NCBI GenBank assembly: GCA_013911885.1
Contig: JACESI010000002.1
Location: 186,001 to 250,000 of the forward strand
Length of the DNA stretch: 64,000 bases
From: Hyphomicrobiales bacterium
GTDB lineage: Bacteria; Pseudomonadota; Alphaproteobacteria; Rhizobiales; JACESI01
Direction of reading: 5' to 3'
Both the position numbers and the translations under genes were made by a program. Below, piece by piece: positions 9,886 through 19,308 of the stretch. How positions within the stretch are numbered: the first letter of the stretch is position 1; the number at the start of each line of letters is the position of its first letter. Under the pieces are notes generated by a model. The model made no database searches. It saw nothing but the letters and a program-made list of their open reading frames with translations, and was not told the DNA's origin.

Positions 9886-12800
9886 TTATTCAGCGGCTAT
9901 CACCGTGTGCGCGGTTTCCTCTGTTGCTGCCGGGTTACGCAATTTTTCGATCAGGCTGTCGCGTTTTACGGCAACTTCTCTCATCGCCTTTTCCTTGATC
10001 GGACCAAAGCCGCGGATCTCTGAGGGAAGAGCGGCAATCGCAATGGCGGTTGCCTCTGTTTCGCGCTTCACGAGGGAGAGCACGGTCCTGATCGTTTTCT
10101 CGTAATCGCGGATCAACTGGCGCTCCCGCCGTCGCTCGTGCGCATAGCCAAACGGATCAAGCGGCGTGCCGCGCAGACCTTTGAACCGCTTGAGAATGCC
10201 GAAAACTTTGAGCACCCACGGACCATAGGCACTCTTCTTCGGCCTTCCTGTGGCAGGATCCAGCCTGCTGAAAAGCGGTGGCGCGAGATGAAGGGTGATG
10301 CGACCCTTGCCGTCAAAGGTCGTCTCGATCTGGTGTTTGAATTCCGGCGTGGTGAAAAGCCGCGCCACTTCATATTCATCCTTGCAGGCGAGCAGCTTCG
10401 CATAATTGCGGGCAACCTCGAGGGTCAGCGTATCGCTGATCCCGGCATTGAGCGTGCCGTCCTTTACCCGCGCGATGAAAGCACGATAGCGTTTCGCAAG
10501 CGCCGCATTCTGATAGGCGGTGAGGTGCTCCGCGCGATGCGCGACCACCTCATCGAGGGTTTCCGGGATCGCCACATGTTCTGGAAGGCTCGCACCGACA
10601 AGCGCCTTCAGTCGCTGCGGATCATGGGCAAGAAGGCGACCCCAGCGGAAGGCATTCCGGTTGAATTCTATCGCGACGCCGTTAAGCTCGATTGCCCGTT
10701 CAAGCGCTTCCAGCGAGACCGGCAGAAGCCCCTTCTGATAAGCAAAACCCACCATCATGATATTGGTCGCAATCGCATCGCCGCAGGCGGCCTCAGCGAT
10801 TTCGGTGAAATTATGCGTCGAAGGCGTGCCGCTCATCACATCGCGGATCTTGGCCATCACAGCCCATTCGCGAAAATCGAAATCCCGGTTGCGCACGAAT
10901 TCCTGTGTTGGTGTCAGATGGGTGTTGATGACGCCTGCCGTTGTTTCCTTGTCGCAGAGAACGACGCTATCGAGTGTTCCGGCAACAATATTGTCGGCGG
11001 CCAGAAGCAGGTCCGCCGATCCGGTCGTCAGCCGCGCCGCTGCGATCTCCTCGGGCTTGTTTGCAAGACGAATATGCGACAGGACAGCACCGCCCTTCTG
11101 GGCAAGCCCCGCCATGTCGAGCACATTCGAGGCTTTGCCATCAAGATGCGCGGCCATGCCGATGATCGCACCAACGGTCAGAACGCCGGTTCCACCCACG
11201 CCTGTCACGGCAATGTTGTAAGGCCGGTTGAGGGCTGGCGCCTTCTTCGCTTCCGGCAGGAATGAGAAGTCGACACCAGAAATCGCATCGCGCTTCCTCA
11301 GGTCGCCACCCTCCAATGTCACAAAGGAAGGGCAAAATCCTTTCAGGCAGGAAAAGTCCTTGTTGCAGGCCGACTGGTTGATCTGGCGCTTGCGCCCGAG
11401 TGGTGTTTCGAGCGGCTCGACCGCCACACAATTTGACTGCACCGAGCAATCGCCGCAGCCCTCGCAGACAGCTGCATTGATGAAGACCCGGCGTGCGGGA
11501 TCCGCCATGAGCCCGCGTTTGCGCCGCCTGCGCTTTTCGGCGGCACAGGTCTGATCATAGACAATCGCCGTGCAGCCCGTGATCCCGGCAAGATCCTTCA
11601 TGGCGGCATCAAGCGTATCACGGTGCCCGACGATCACACCGGGGGCAAGGCTTCCCTTCGCATAGCGCTCCGGCTCATCGGAGATCAGATAGATTTTCTT
11701 CACCCCCTCCTGAAACAATTGATGAGTGATCTGCGGCGGGGTCAGTGTGCCGTCGACCTGTTGGCCACCGGTCATCGCGACCGCGTCATTATAAAGGATC
11801 TTATAAGTGATATTCGCACCGCTCGACACGGCTTGACGGATCGCGAGCGAGCCGGAATGGAAGTAGGTTCCGTCACCCAGATTGGCAAAGACGTGTTTTT
11901 CTCTGGTGAAAGGCGCCATACCGGTCCAGGCGACCCCTTCCCCACCCATATGGCTGAAGGTCTCGGTGTTCCGATCCATCCAGACGGTCATGAAATGGCA
12001 GCCGATACCGGCAAGCGCGCGGCTGCCCTCCGGCACTTTGGTCGAGCTGTTATGCGGGCAACCGGCGCAAAAATAGGGTGTGCGCACCGTCGCCGACACG
12101 TGCTTGTCGCGCAGGGCGAGACGCCCGTCAAACCATTCAAGACGACGCTGGAGATGTGATTTGAATTCCTCGTCAAGCTCGAAACGCATCAGCTGATCGC
12201 AGATCGCGCGAACGATGGTGCCAATCGTCAATTCCCGGTCGAGGGGCAGAACCGGCTGATCACGGTCATCGAATTTTCCGACAATGCGCGGGCGCACATC
12301 GGCGCGCCAGTTGAACAATTGCTGCTTGATCTGGTTCTCGATGATTTCGCGGCGTTCTTCGACGACAAGCACCGTATCGAGACCTTCAGCAAAATGGCGC
12401 ACCCCATCAGGCTCCAGCGGCCACGGCATACTCACCTTATAGATCCTGAGGCCGATCCGATCGGCGGTGACGCCGTCGATATCGAGTTCGCGCAAGGCCT
12501 GGCGCACATCCTCGTAGGATTTGCCAGAGGCGATAATCCCGAGGCGCGGCGACTTCGTATCCATTACCACACGGTCGAGGCGGTTCGCCCGCGCCCACGC
12601 AATCGCGGCATAAGCTTTATGGGCCTGAAGCCTCGCATCCTGCTGCCACCGATCATCCGGCCAGCGCAGATTGAGACCGCCTTCAGGCATCTCGAAGTCC
12701 TTGGGTGCGACAAACTGGCGCTGCTCACCGGCAAGATCGATGACACCCGTGGTCTCGACAGTATCGGCAATCACCTTCATGCCGATCCAGCAGCCGGAAA

Positions 12801-13386
12801 AACGCGACATCGCGATGCCTGCAAGACCCAGTTCGAGAAACTCGCTCGCCGTGGACGGATAGAGCATCGGCATGACCGCGCTCATGAAAGCGTGGTCGGA
12901 CTGGTGCGGCAGCGTCGAGGATTTCGCACCGTGATCATCGCCCGCCAGGCACAATACCCCGCCATGTTTCGACGACCCGGCCGCATTGGCGTGTTTGAAC
13001 ACATCACCGGAGCGATCGACGCCCGGTCCCTTGCCATACCAGATGCCGAAGACACCGTCATATTCCGCGCCCGGAGAAAGCGCGAGTTGCTGACTTCCCC
13101 AGACCGCTGTCGCGGCGAGTTCTTCATTCACGCCCGGCTGGAACGTGATGTTGTGATCCTTCAGCCAGCGGCTCGCCTTTTGCAGTTGCTGGTCGTAATT
13201 GCCGAGCGGTGAGCCGCGATAACCGGAAATGAAACCTCCCGTATTCAGCCCCGCCGCGCGGTCCCGCCTGATCTGGGTCATCGGCAGACGGATCAGCGCC
13301 TGCACGCCGCTCATGAAAACCTGGCCGCTTTCGGCAGCATATTTGTCATCAAGGGTGACATGGGCGTTGGGCAAGTCATGTTTCAT
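9886..13386 (-). CDS. Indolepyruvate ferredoxin oxidoreductase, fused alpha-beta-gamma form
   Basis: This 1166-residue protein fuses all parts of a TPP-dependent 2-oxoacid:ferredoxin oxidoreductase. Residues 1-400 resemble the pyrimidine domain (EELAATAVWGSQQ). A Cys-containing segment FCAGCPHNSS lies near residue 438, and the TPP-binding part MGGEGVAWTGM and LGDGTYFHSG follow. A ferredoxin-like cluster with CEGCGDCSVQSNC and further Cys residues lies at about 636-690, and the last third is the gamma domain (GVGGTGVLTVGAIIG). These enzymes oxidatively decarboxylate aryl pyruvates from aromatic amino-acid breakdown and make aryl-CoA. The long fused form is common in aerobic alphaproteobacteria, where the electron acceptor is less certain. 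Confidence 0.92.
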   Translation of the reverse strand: MKHDLPNAHVTLDDKYAAESGQVFMSGVQALIRLPMTQIRRDRAAGLNTGGFISGYRGSPLGNYDQQLQKASRWLKDHNITFQPGVNEELAATAVWGSQQLALSPGAEYDGVFGIWYGKGPGVDRSGDVFKHANAAGSSKHGGVLCLAGDDHGAKSSTLPHQSDHAFMSAVMPMLYPSTASEFLELGLAGIAMSRFSGCWIGMKVIADTVETTGVIDLAGEQRQFVAPKDFEMPEGGLNLRWPDDRWQQDARLQAHKAYAAIAWARANRLDRVVMDTKSPRLGIIASGKSYEDVRQALRELDIDGVTADRIGLRIYKVSMPWPLEPDGVRHFAEGLDTVLVVEERREIIENQIKQQLFNWRADVRPRIVGKFDDRDQPVLPLDRELTIGTIVRAICDQLMRFELDEEFKSHLQRRLEWFDGRLALRDKHVSATVRTPYFCAGCPHNSSTKVPEGSRALAGIGCHFMTVWMDRNTETFSHMGGEGVAWTGMAPFTREKHVFANLGDGTYFHSGSLAIRQAVSSGANITYKILYNDAVAMTGGQQVDGTLTPPQITHQLFQEGVKKIYLISDEPERYAKGSLAPGVIVGHRDTLDAAMKDLAGITGCTAIVYDQTCAAEKRRRRKRGLMADPARRVFINAAVCEGCGDCSVQSNCVAVEPLETPLGRKRQINQSACNKDFSCLKGFCPSFVTLEGGDLRKRDAISGVDFSFLPEAKKAPALNRPYNIAVTGVGGTGVLTVGAIIGMAAHLDGKASNVLDMAGLAQKGGAVLSHIRLANKPEEIAAARLTTGSADLLLAADNIVAGTLDSVVLCDKETTAGVINTHLTPTQEFVRNRDFDFREWAVMAKIRDVMSGTPSTHNFTEIAEAACGDAIATNIMMVGFAYQKGLLPVSLEALERAIELNGVAIEFNRNAFRWGRLLAHDPQRLKALVGASLPEHVAIPETLDEVVAHRAEHLTAYQNAALAKRYRAFIARVKDGTLNAGISDTLTLEVARNYAKLLACKDEYEVARLFTTPEFKHQIETTFDGKGRITLHLAPPLFSRLDPATGRPKKSAYGPWVLKVFGILKRFKGLRGTPLDPFGYAHERRRERQLIRDYEKTIRTVLSLVKRETEATAIAIAALPSEIRGFGPIKEKAMREVAVKRDSLIEKLRNPAATEETAHTVIAAE

Positions 13387-13610
13387 CGATTTAAACCAAC
13401 CTCCAGACCAAAAGGGCTCGACGTCGCACCGCCGACTGGCAGCAGACTGATCGCTGCCCGCAATTTTAACTCAGTTTAAAATACGTCATCAATGCTGACA
13501 TATTTTTATGGCGAATTATAGCTCGAATCTGCGGCCTTTTTTGGAAAGCCCCACACAGCATTAACGTGGTTATGACTCAGGGGCCGGTGACCTGAGGCAC
13601 TAAAGGATGA

Positions 13611-14351
13611 TCATGGAGCGATTTCGCTGCCGTCCCATGCGAAGCATCGCCCCGATGCGCTGGCAGAAGTCGCGTTGAGCACGGCAAGAAGCGCGCGGGC
13701 AGATTGGTCGGCGGTGAACAGACGTGTATCCGGTACATTGCCCTGAAACGGTTTTGACAGGGCGGTGTCGACCGTGCCCGGATGAAGGCCGATGCAGAAT
13801 GCATTTGGATTCTTGCGGGCAAGCTCGATTGCCGCTGTCCGGATCATCTGATTGAGAGCGGCTTTGGACGCGCGGTAGGAATACCAGCCGCCGCTCTGAT
13901 TGTCCGATATCGATCCCACTCTTGCTGAAATTGCCGCAAAGCCGCTTTTCGCATTGCTTCGGAGTTTCGGCAGGAAGTGCTTGGCAACCAGCATCGGGCC
14001 GATTGCATTGACCTGATAGGACAGGAGCGCTCTTTCCGGCGCGAAACTGCGCCATGTCTTTTCCGGCCCGCCATCAGCATCATGAAGATGGCCGGTTGCG
14101 ACGATGACGAGATCGATCGGCCCCGAAATGCGCGCCGCCGCCGCCGCGACGCTTTTTTCCGACAGAAGATCAAGCCTGCCGGATTGCGCTTTCGTGAAAG
14201 AAGACGTGGCACCGCTGCGCGACAGGGCGTAAAGCGCCCCAACCGCCGCGTGCTCCTCAAGAAGATGCGTCAGCGCGCCGCCTATCCCGCCACTCGCCCC
14301 GATCAAGACCGCGCGCAATGGTGCAGAGAAAGATGTCAATTCAATCGTCAT
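13611..14351 (-). CDS. Short-chain dehydrogenase/reductase
   Basis: A 246-residue classical-type SDR. The cofactor loop reads GASGGIGGA (residues 18-26), the strand-4 region has VIVATG in place of the usual NNAG, and the catalytic Tyr-x3-Lys is in YRASKAALNQM with a Ser upstream in the SARVGSISD segment. The C-terminal HPGTVDTALSKPF segment is like those of C-factor/CsgA-type SDRs. Substrate unknown. It follows the DCC-family gene with a 7-base gap, and both could form one transcript. The following 224 bases to the next gene show no clear terminator. Confidence 0.87.
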   Translation of the reverse strand: MTIELTSFSAPLRAVLIGASGGIGGALTHLLEEHAAVGALYALSRSGATSSFTKAQSGRLDLLSEKSVAAAAARISGPIDLVIVATGHLHDADGGPEKTWRSFAPERALLSYQVNAIGPMLVAKHFLPKLRSNAKSGFAAISARVGSISDNQSGGWYSYRASKAALNQMIRTAAIELARKNPNAFCIGLHPGTVDTALSKPFQGNVPDTRLFTADQSARALLAVLNATSASASGRCFAWDGSEIAP

Positions 14352-14358
14352 CGAGCGC

Positions 14359-14742
14359 TCATTTCAGAAATTTCCGGGCAATTTTCTGGGTCGCGGGGCG
14401 GAATTTCAGAAATCCGTCATAGGCCCGGTTGATAATCCATCGCATTGGCGGATTGTCGCAAAGCCGCGCGAGCAGGCGAAATCCCGGCGTCTCGGCCCAG
14501 AGCGCCCGAAACCCAGCGCCACCCGACTGGAGCCGCCCGTCCGGCAGGCGGACATGAAACCGCGCCATGGCCGATTTCTGGTCGAGGTCACCGTCTTCCG
14601 GCAGCGGGTTCGCCGCGATATCGATGAAAGCGACCTTGCCCGTGCACTTTGCCTGATAAAACCCAATCTCCCGCGCGCAAAGCGGACAAGAACCATCGAA
14701 ATAGACGGTCAGATCATTGCTGTTTTTTTGCGATTTTTCCAT
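14359..14742 (-). CDS. DCC-family thiol-disulfide oxidoreductase-like protein (DUF393)
   Basis: The family name motif is visible as FDGSCPLCAREIGFY, with Cys19 and Cys22 after a strand, and the middle has the typical DIAANPLPED segment. The start is taken at ATG 14742 (127 residues), which gives a normal N-terminus; an in-frame upstream start would add 23 hydrophobic and Cys-containing residues that overlap the promoter region shared with nadK. DUF393 proteins are small thioredoxin-like or membrane-associated proteins of unclear function. The gene is divergent from nadK and 7 bases upstream of the SDR gene. Confidence 0.85.
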   Translation of the reverse strand: MEKSQKNSNDLTVYFDGSCPLCAREIGFYQAKCTGKVAFIDIAANPLPEDGDLDQKSAMARFHVRLPDGRLQSGGAGFRALWAETPGFRLLARLCDNPPMRWIINRAYDGFLKFRPATQKIARKFLK

Positions 14743-14847
14743 GCACCTAAATATGGGGCAGCAAATGGCGTTGGCAAAGCCCAGCAAGCCCGGCGCGCGA
14801 AAAGCTGACACGGCGACGGTGGACTGATTGAACCGGGTGGCCGGTTC

Positions 14848-15654
14848 GTGCTAGCCACAGAAAGGCAAAACAAAGTCCTGGATGGTCCGGTGTTGGAAAA
14901 ATATCATTTCACTGCAGCCGAACAGCCGGACGCGCAACGCGCCCTCAAGGAGTGCCTCGCACGATACGGTCAGGTCTCAGGCGCGGATGCGGACGTGATC
15001 ATCGTCCTTGGCGGCGACGGCATGATGCTGCACACCGTGAACCAGTATCTCAACACCGAAAAGCCGATCTATGGCATGAACCGGGGAACCATCGGCTTCC
15101 TGATGAACGGTTATGCGCTTGACGATCTTCCCGAGCGTATCGCAAAGGCCGTGTCGACCCGCGTCTACCCGCTGTCGATGACCGCGCGCGATATCAATGG
15201 CATCGACTATCACGCCCTTGCCCTCAACGAAGTCTCGCTGTTTCGCCAATCCTATCAGGCCGCAAAACTTCGCATATCGATCGATGGCATTGTCCGGCTT
15301 CAGGAACTCATCTGCGACGGTGTCCTCGTTGCAACCCCGCAAGGCAGCACCGCCTATAATTTCTCCGCGCAAGGTCCGATCATCCCGATCCGCGCGCCCC
15401 TTCTGGCGTTAACGCCGATCAGCCCGTTCCGGCCACGACGCTGGAACGGCGCCCTTCTTCCCAATCAGTCGGAAGTCCTGATCGAAGTCGTCGAGAACCA
15501 CAAGCGCCCGGTCAATGCCGTCGCGGATCATTTCGAGGTCAAATCCGTCATTGAAGTTCGCGTACACGAAGACAATACCCGCAACGGCATTATCCTCTTC
15601 GACGCCAGCCACTCCTGGGAAGATCGTATTCTGGATGAGCAGTTCCGGCACTGA
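14848..15654 (+). CDS. nadK: NAD kinase
   Basis: NadK phosphorylates NAD to NADP. The ATP/NAD kinase hallmarks are present: LGGDGMML with the catalytic GGDG at 55-58, MNRGTIGFLMN, and TPQGSTAYNFSAQGPI, then the C-terminal PISPF block. The protein is 268 residues from a GTG at 14848. Family members in rhizobia open with a short strand equal to EKYHFTAAEQP here, so the real start may be the GTG at 14890 or TTG at 14893 (about 254 residues); none of these has a strong ribosome-binding site. Cytosolic, probably monocistronic. Confidence 0.94.
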   Translation: MLATERQNKVLDGPVLEKYHFTAAEQPDAQRALKECLARYGQVSGADADVIIVLGGDGMMLHTVNQYLNTEKPIYGMNRGTIGFLMNGYALDDLPERIAKAVSTRVYPLSMTARDINGIDYHALALNEVSLFRQSYQAAKLRISIDGIVRLQELICDGVLVATPQGSTAYNFSAQGPIIPIRAPLLALTPISPFRPRRWNGALLPNQSEVLIEVVENHKRPVNAVADHFEVKSVIEVRVHEDNTRNGIILFDASHSWEDRILDEQFRH

Positions 15655-15954
15655 GCTGGCGCTGATTTGGTGTTGACCTGGTACGGAACCGAAGATCACT
15701 CGCAGGCCGTAATTGAGGTATACTGATTGCATTTATTACAAAGAAACGGCGGTTCGAACTTTCGTTACGTTAGCTCCAGGGAGCAATCACCAGGACATCG
15801 ATGATCAGTTACATTTTACGCCGACGATTTGAATTTTTCTCATATCTCGTGGATTATTAAAATGGCAGCGAACCAAAAGATTTCGTTGGTGATCTGGTGC
15901 TGGACGGCAAAGATACCCTCGTCGATATCAGTCAACTGAATTTGCTCAACAGGG
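15655..15954. other. Intergenic region between nadK and the IS remnant
   Basis: About 300 bases without a believable gene. Short frames on the minus strand are antisense to nadK. The sequence is more AT-rich than its surroundings and I see no tRNA, terminator with a T-run, or conserved motif. It may hold decayed flank of the insertion element. Confidence 0.5.
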
Positions 15955-16645
15955 GCCAGACTCAATCATAACCGGAATGCGATGAGGATTGCCAGTGCGA
16001 CTGTAGACAGGAAGTTCCTGGAGCGTTTGTAGCGGGTTGCAAGGCGGCGGAATTCCTTTAGACGGCAGAATGCGTTCTCAAGCTGTTGGCGTCATAGCCC
16101 TTGTCAGCGAGCAGATATCTTGTCCCCTTCAAGCCAGTTAATAGATGAGGCGCGGCTCGACTGTCCACGGCATTACCGCCGGTCAGCATGAAGGCGAAGG
16201 GACGATCTGTCACGTCGGCAAGGGTATGGATCTTGGTGGTTTGGCCGCCCCGCGACGGTCCAATTGCCTGATTTTTCGTCTCCCTTTTCCGCCATGGCGG
16301 AGCGGTGCGCCTTGATGTAAGTGCTGTCATCGAGGTACTTTTGGTGACGGCTCCCGAGGTGGCAAGCGCCTCAGCGAGGTCCAGACAGAACCGCTTGCGT
16401 GACCATCGGCTGAAGCGGTTGCAGATCGTTGTGGAAGACCCGTCTCAATAGGACAATCGCACCAGCGGCATCCCACCTTCAGGATATGGACGATGCCGGA
16501 AATCACTCTCCGGTCATCAACACAGTGTGCGCCGCCTTTGTTTCTCGGTAAAAGCGGCTCGATCACCGCCCACTACTCATCCGACAACCAAAACAGATGG
16601 CCCATTGAAGCCCCCAAACCGTTGATCTGGAACCTTGAATCTGAC
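15955..16645 (-). mobile_element. Decayed IS5-family insertion sequence (IS427/IS1031-like)
   Basis: Imperfect terminal inverted repeats can be seen. The left end reads inward GCCAGACTCAA at 15955-15965, and the right end read inward on the minus strand is GTCAGATTCAA at 16635-16645 (9 of 11 match). Between them lies a broken transposase. The element is about 690 bases, shorter than intact members of the group (roughly 800-900 bases), consistent with internal loss. I could not identify a target duplication. The outer ends may extend a few bases further. Confidence 0.75.
15966..16605 (-). pseudogene. Remnant IS5-family transposase
   Basis: Reading from ATG 16605 gives MGHLFWLSDE, then a TAG (16573-16575) where Gln is expected, then WAVIEPLLP and DDRRVISGIVHILKVGCRW, the normal start of an IS5/IS427 transposase. 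The frame then shifts. The middle part appears as NQAIGPSRGGQTTKIHTLADV and LLADKGYDAN in another frame (16058-16330). The C-terminus (CRLKEFRRLATRYKRSRNFL) is in a third frame ending at TGA 15966, and about 30 residues between GYDAN and this part are missing. So at least one nonsense change, frameshifts and a deletion inactivate it. Confidence 0.85.
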
Positions 16646-16856
16646 TTTTTACATTAAAGCAATGATATCAATGGGTTTTAATCCTTGATCTTCTCCGTTT
16701 TATGGTTTTGCCCTTATAGGACTGTTCTCGTTACGGACGATGCTTTAGTGTCCGGCAGTAAAACCTTATAGAAGATCTTTGGTTCCAAAAATTCGTTTAC
16801 CATAAGTCGCATTTTATTTTCGGCGGGATAAGGCGACCTTTCGAATTTTGAACACA

Positions 16857-16901
16857 CGCAAAAGGCGCGAGAAGCAGCCGATGCCGCCAACCCGCGCCTT
16901 T
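16857..16901 (-). terminator. Likely rho-independent terminator after the TRAP large permease gene
   Basis: A perfect 9-bp inverted repeat (AAAGGCGCG at 16861-16869 and CGCGCCTTT at 16893-16901) with a 23-base loop lies 24 bases beyond the stop. On the minus strand the second arm ends in a TTTT tract. The long loop lowers confidence. The short frame at 16714-16908 has no coding character. Confidence 0.55.
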
Positions 16902-16924
16902 CGCTCATGATGGGTTGGTACCCG

Positions 16925-18544
16925 TTACTTCGTGATCAGTTCCGGCCCCATCAGCGCATAGGGAAGGAATGTCGAGATCACCGGCACATAGGTGATGATG
17001 ACAAGAAAGATCATCAGGATACCGACAAATGGCAAAGCCGCACGGACAACCTCCAGAAGGCTCATCCCGGTTATTCCCGACGTCACGAACAGGTTGAGCC
17101 CGATCGGTGGCGTGATCATGCCGATCTCCATATTCACCACCATGATGATGCCGAGATGGATCGGATCGACGCCAAGCTCAATGCCGATTGGGAACACAAC
17201 GGGCGCAACGATGAGAAGAAGCCCGGACGGCTCCATGAACTGGCCGCCGATCAGAAGCAGGATGTTGACGGCAATCAGGAAAGTGAACCACGTAAAACCA
17301 TATCCCAGCATGAGTTCGGTAATTGCCTGTGGGATCCGCTCCGATGTCAGCACATGCGCGAACAGAAGTGCATTCACGATGATGAACATCAGCATGATCG
17401 TCGTCTTCGAGGCGTCAAGCAGCACCTTGCGGGTGTCTTGACCTAACATGGCCGGAACCGACTGACGCCCCATCAGCGCGAGGTTGCGACCCCATACCGG
17501 TAGGCTTGATGCGAGATAGCCGCCGATGGCCAGCGGATTTTTTGTAGCACCCCGCCACATCACATAAGAGAGCGAGAGAGCGATGGCGAGCACGCCTCCA
17601 AAAAGCGCCCGATCCCCGGTCGATATCGTTTCCAATTCGGCCGCTGCGAAAAAGGACAGGATCATGAAAACAAAAAAGAAGCCGACAGCATAGACTGTCG
17701 CCGAAAAGCCGATCTTGGCTTTCGGGCCATCGCCTTCACGAACCCACGGCATGCCGCGCATCGGACCCATATCTCGATAGACGAATATCGCGACAAAGAA
17801 AGCATAGACCGCAGAAACCGCCGCCGCCTCCGTTGGTGTGAAGACACCACCATAGATGCCGCCGAGGATGATGATGATAAGGAAAAGACCCCATCCCGCT
17901 TCCTTGCCGCCCTGGAGAATCTCACCGAAGCCTTTCCACGGCTCTGACGGAAGACCCTTCACCCTGGCGACGATGTAAATTCCGGCCATCAGCATGAAAC
18001 CGGCAAGAAGCCCCGGGATCACGCCTGCGAGAAACATCCGCCCGACTGAAACATTGGTCGCAGCCGCATAAACGACCATGACAATCGACGGTGGAATGAG
18101 AATGCCGAGCGTGCCCGCATTCGCGATGATACCTGCCGCAAATTCCTTGGAATAGCCGACCTGGCGCATACCGGCGATGGCAATCGTGCCGATCGCGACC
18201 ACGGTTGCGGGCGACGACCCCGAAAGTGCCGCGAACATCATGCAGGCAAGGACAGAGGCCATGGCAAGCCCGCCACGAAAGTGCCCGACGGTTGCAATCG
18301 AAAACCGGATGATGCGTTTTGCGACGCCTCCAGTGGACATGAAACTCGATGCCAGAATGAAGAATGGAATGGCGAGCAGCGTATAGTTCTGCGCCGCGGT
18401 GAAAAGCTGGAGTGCGACCGACGACATGGAGTCGACCGAGAAAAACGCAATCACAAGGATCGACGAAAGCCCGAGCGAGACGCCGACCGGCACACCCAGG
18501 AACAGAAGACCCAAAACCAGCAGGAAAAGAATGAACGATTCCAT
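16925..18544 (-). CDS. dctM: TRAP transporter large permease (DctM type), extended form
   Basis: DctM is the channel-forming inner-membrane subunit of TRAP uptake systems. The protein opens with a hydrophobic helix and LGVPVGVSLGL, has VIAIGTIAIAGMRQVGYSKEFAAGIIANAGTLG-type repeats with GILIPPS, and a second half with MVVNMEIGMITPPIGLNLFV. At 539 residues it exceeds the usual 425-440. The extra ~120 residues lie between EAAAVSAVYAFFVAIFVYRD (about 250) and the DASKTTIMLMFI helix (about 385), and include two further hydrophobic segments. It lies 6 bases after dctQ and is followed by a terminator. Confidence 0.94.
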   Translation of the reverse strand: MESFILFLLVLGLLFLGVPVGVSLGLSSILVIAFFSVDSMSSVALQLFTAAQNYTLLAIPFFILASSFMSTGGVAKRIIRFSIATVGHFRGGLAMASVLACMMFAALSGSSPATVVAIGTIAIAGMRQVGYSKEFAAGIIANAGTLGILIPPSIVMVVYAAATNVSVGRMFLAGVIPGLLAGFMLMAGIYIVARVKGLPSEPWKGFGEILQGGKEAGWGLFLIIIILGGIYGGVFTPTEAAAVSAVYAFFVAIFVYRDMGPMRGMPWVREGDGPKAKIGFSATVYAVGFFFVFMILSFFAAAELETISTGDRALFGGVLAIALSLSYVMWRGATKNPLAIGGYLASSLPVWGRNLALMGRQSVPAMLGQDTRKVLLDASKTTIMLMFIIVNALLFAHVLTSERIPQAITELMLGYGFTWFTFLIAVNILLLIGGQFMEPSGLLLIVAPVVFPIGIELGVDPIHLGIIMVVNMEIGMITPPIGLNLFVTSGITGMSLLEVVRAALPFVGILMIFLVIITYVPVISTFLPYALMGPELITK

Positions 18545-18550
18545 GGCGCC

Positions 18551-19231
18551 TTAATCCTTCAAAATATCTTTGTTTTCGGCGACAAGGTCTTCAGCTTCGT
18601 GTCCTGCGATGATGAGTTCCCGTTTGCCTGTCGTGATTGCAAAGGTTGCCTGAAGCGCGCGATAGGCCAGAAGGGCGAGCCCGATCGGCAGCATCAGATA
18701 AGCGACCCAGCGTTGCACACGTTCCTGCATGCCAAAGGTCTGCTGGACCCATTGCGGATAACGCAGATCATCAAGACCGATGCCTGCTTTGTAGAATTTC
18801 GCCCAGTAATGAACAGCCCCGCCGGACGACTGCCCGCCAAAGGGTTTCACCCAATCCGCGGAAAGCAGCATCGCAGCGTAAAGTAGCACCGTCAGCCCGC
18901 CAAAAACCGCAACAATGCGGAAAAGCTTTTCCGGCAACAGGCGGATCAAAGCATCAACCCCGAGATGAAGGTTCATCTTGATCGCATAGCTCATGCCGAA
19001 CAGGATCAGCCACGCAAATAGGATGCGGGTCAGTTCAAGAGCGCCGCCCCAACCGCTGTTGAACCCGTACCGCGCGATGACCTGGGCAAAGGAAACGATC
19101 GTGATTGTTGCCAAGAGCAAAGCAAGGACGTTTTCCTCAAAGAGCGTTACCGCAGCAGGAAAACGCCGCTCAATAAGAAATAACACAAAAATGAGAATGC
19201 CGAGCGCGGCAAACGGCCAAAAAAGCGACAT
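18551..19231 (-). CDS. dctQ: TRAP transporter small permease (DctQ type)
   Basis: Four main hydrophobic segments are present: two within residues 1-65 including ENVLALLLATITIVSFAQVIARYGF, then ELTRILFAWLILFGMSYAI with the typical Glu-Leu-x-Arg, and a later pair. The 226 residues exceed the usual 160-180; the extra part is a loop after the third helix (about residues 125-165) that includes ADWVKPFGGQSSGGAVHYWAK-like polar sequence, as found with longer DctM partners. It is the small integral subunit of the TRAP carrier. The gene begins 77 bases after dctP, with a terminator-like hairpin between them. Confidence 0.88.
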   Translation of the reverse strand: MSLFWPFAALGILIFVLFLIERRFPAAVTLFEENVLALLLATITIVSFAQVIARYGFNSGWGGALELTRILFAWLILFGMSYAIKMNLHLGVDALIRLLPEKLFRIVAVFGGLTVLLYAAMLLSADWVKPFGGQSSGGAVHYWAKFYKAGIGLDDLRYPQWVQQTFGMQERVQRWVAYLMLPIGLALLAYRALQATFAITTGKRELIIAGHEAEDLVAENKDILKD

Positions 19232-19255
19232 GGATCACCCAACCCGCAACCAGAG

Positions 19256-19292
19256 AAAAAGGCAGCAGGTCGGGCTCAACGCCAGACCTGCC
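19256..19292 (-). terminator. Intercistronic attenuator between dctP and dctQ
   Basis: On the minus strand a GCAGGTC arm (19285-19291) pairs with GACCTGC (19265-19271) over a 13-base loop, followed after TGCC by a T5 run (19256-19260). It sits just after the dctP stop. Such hairpins let the binding protein be made in excess over the permeases; that role is inferred. Confidence 0.65.
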
Positions 19293-19308
19293 GGTTTTAA
19301 CGCAAGGC

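Noticed and set aside
16714..16908. 64-codon minus-strand frame downstream of dctM
   Set aside because: No family resemblance and it overlaps the terminator hairpin and AT-rich flank.
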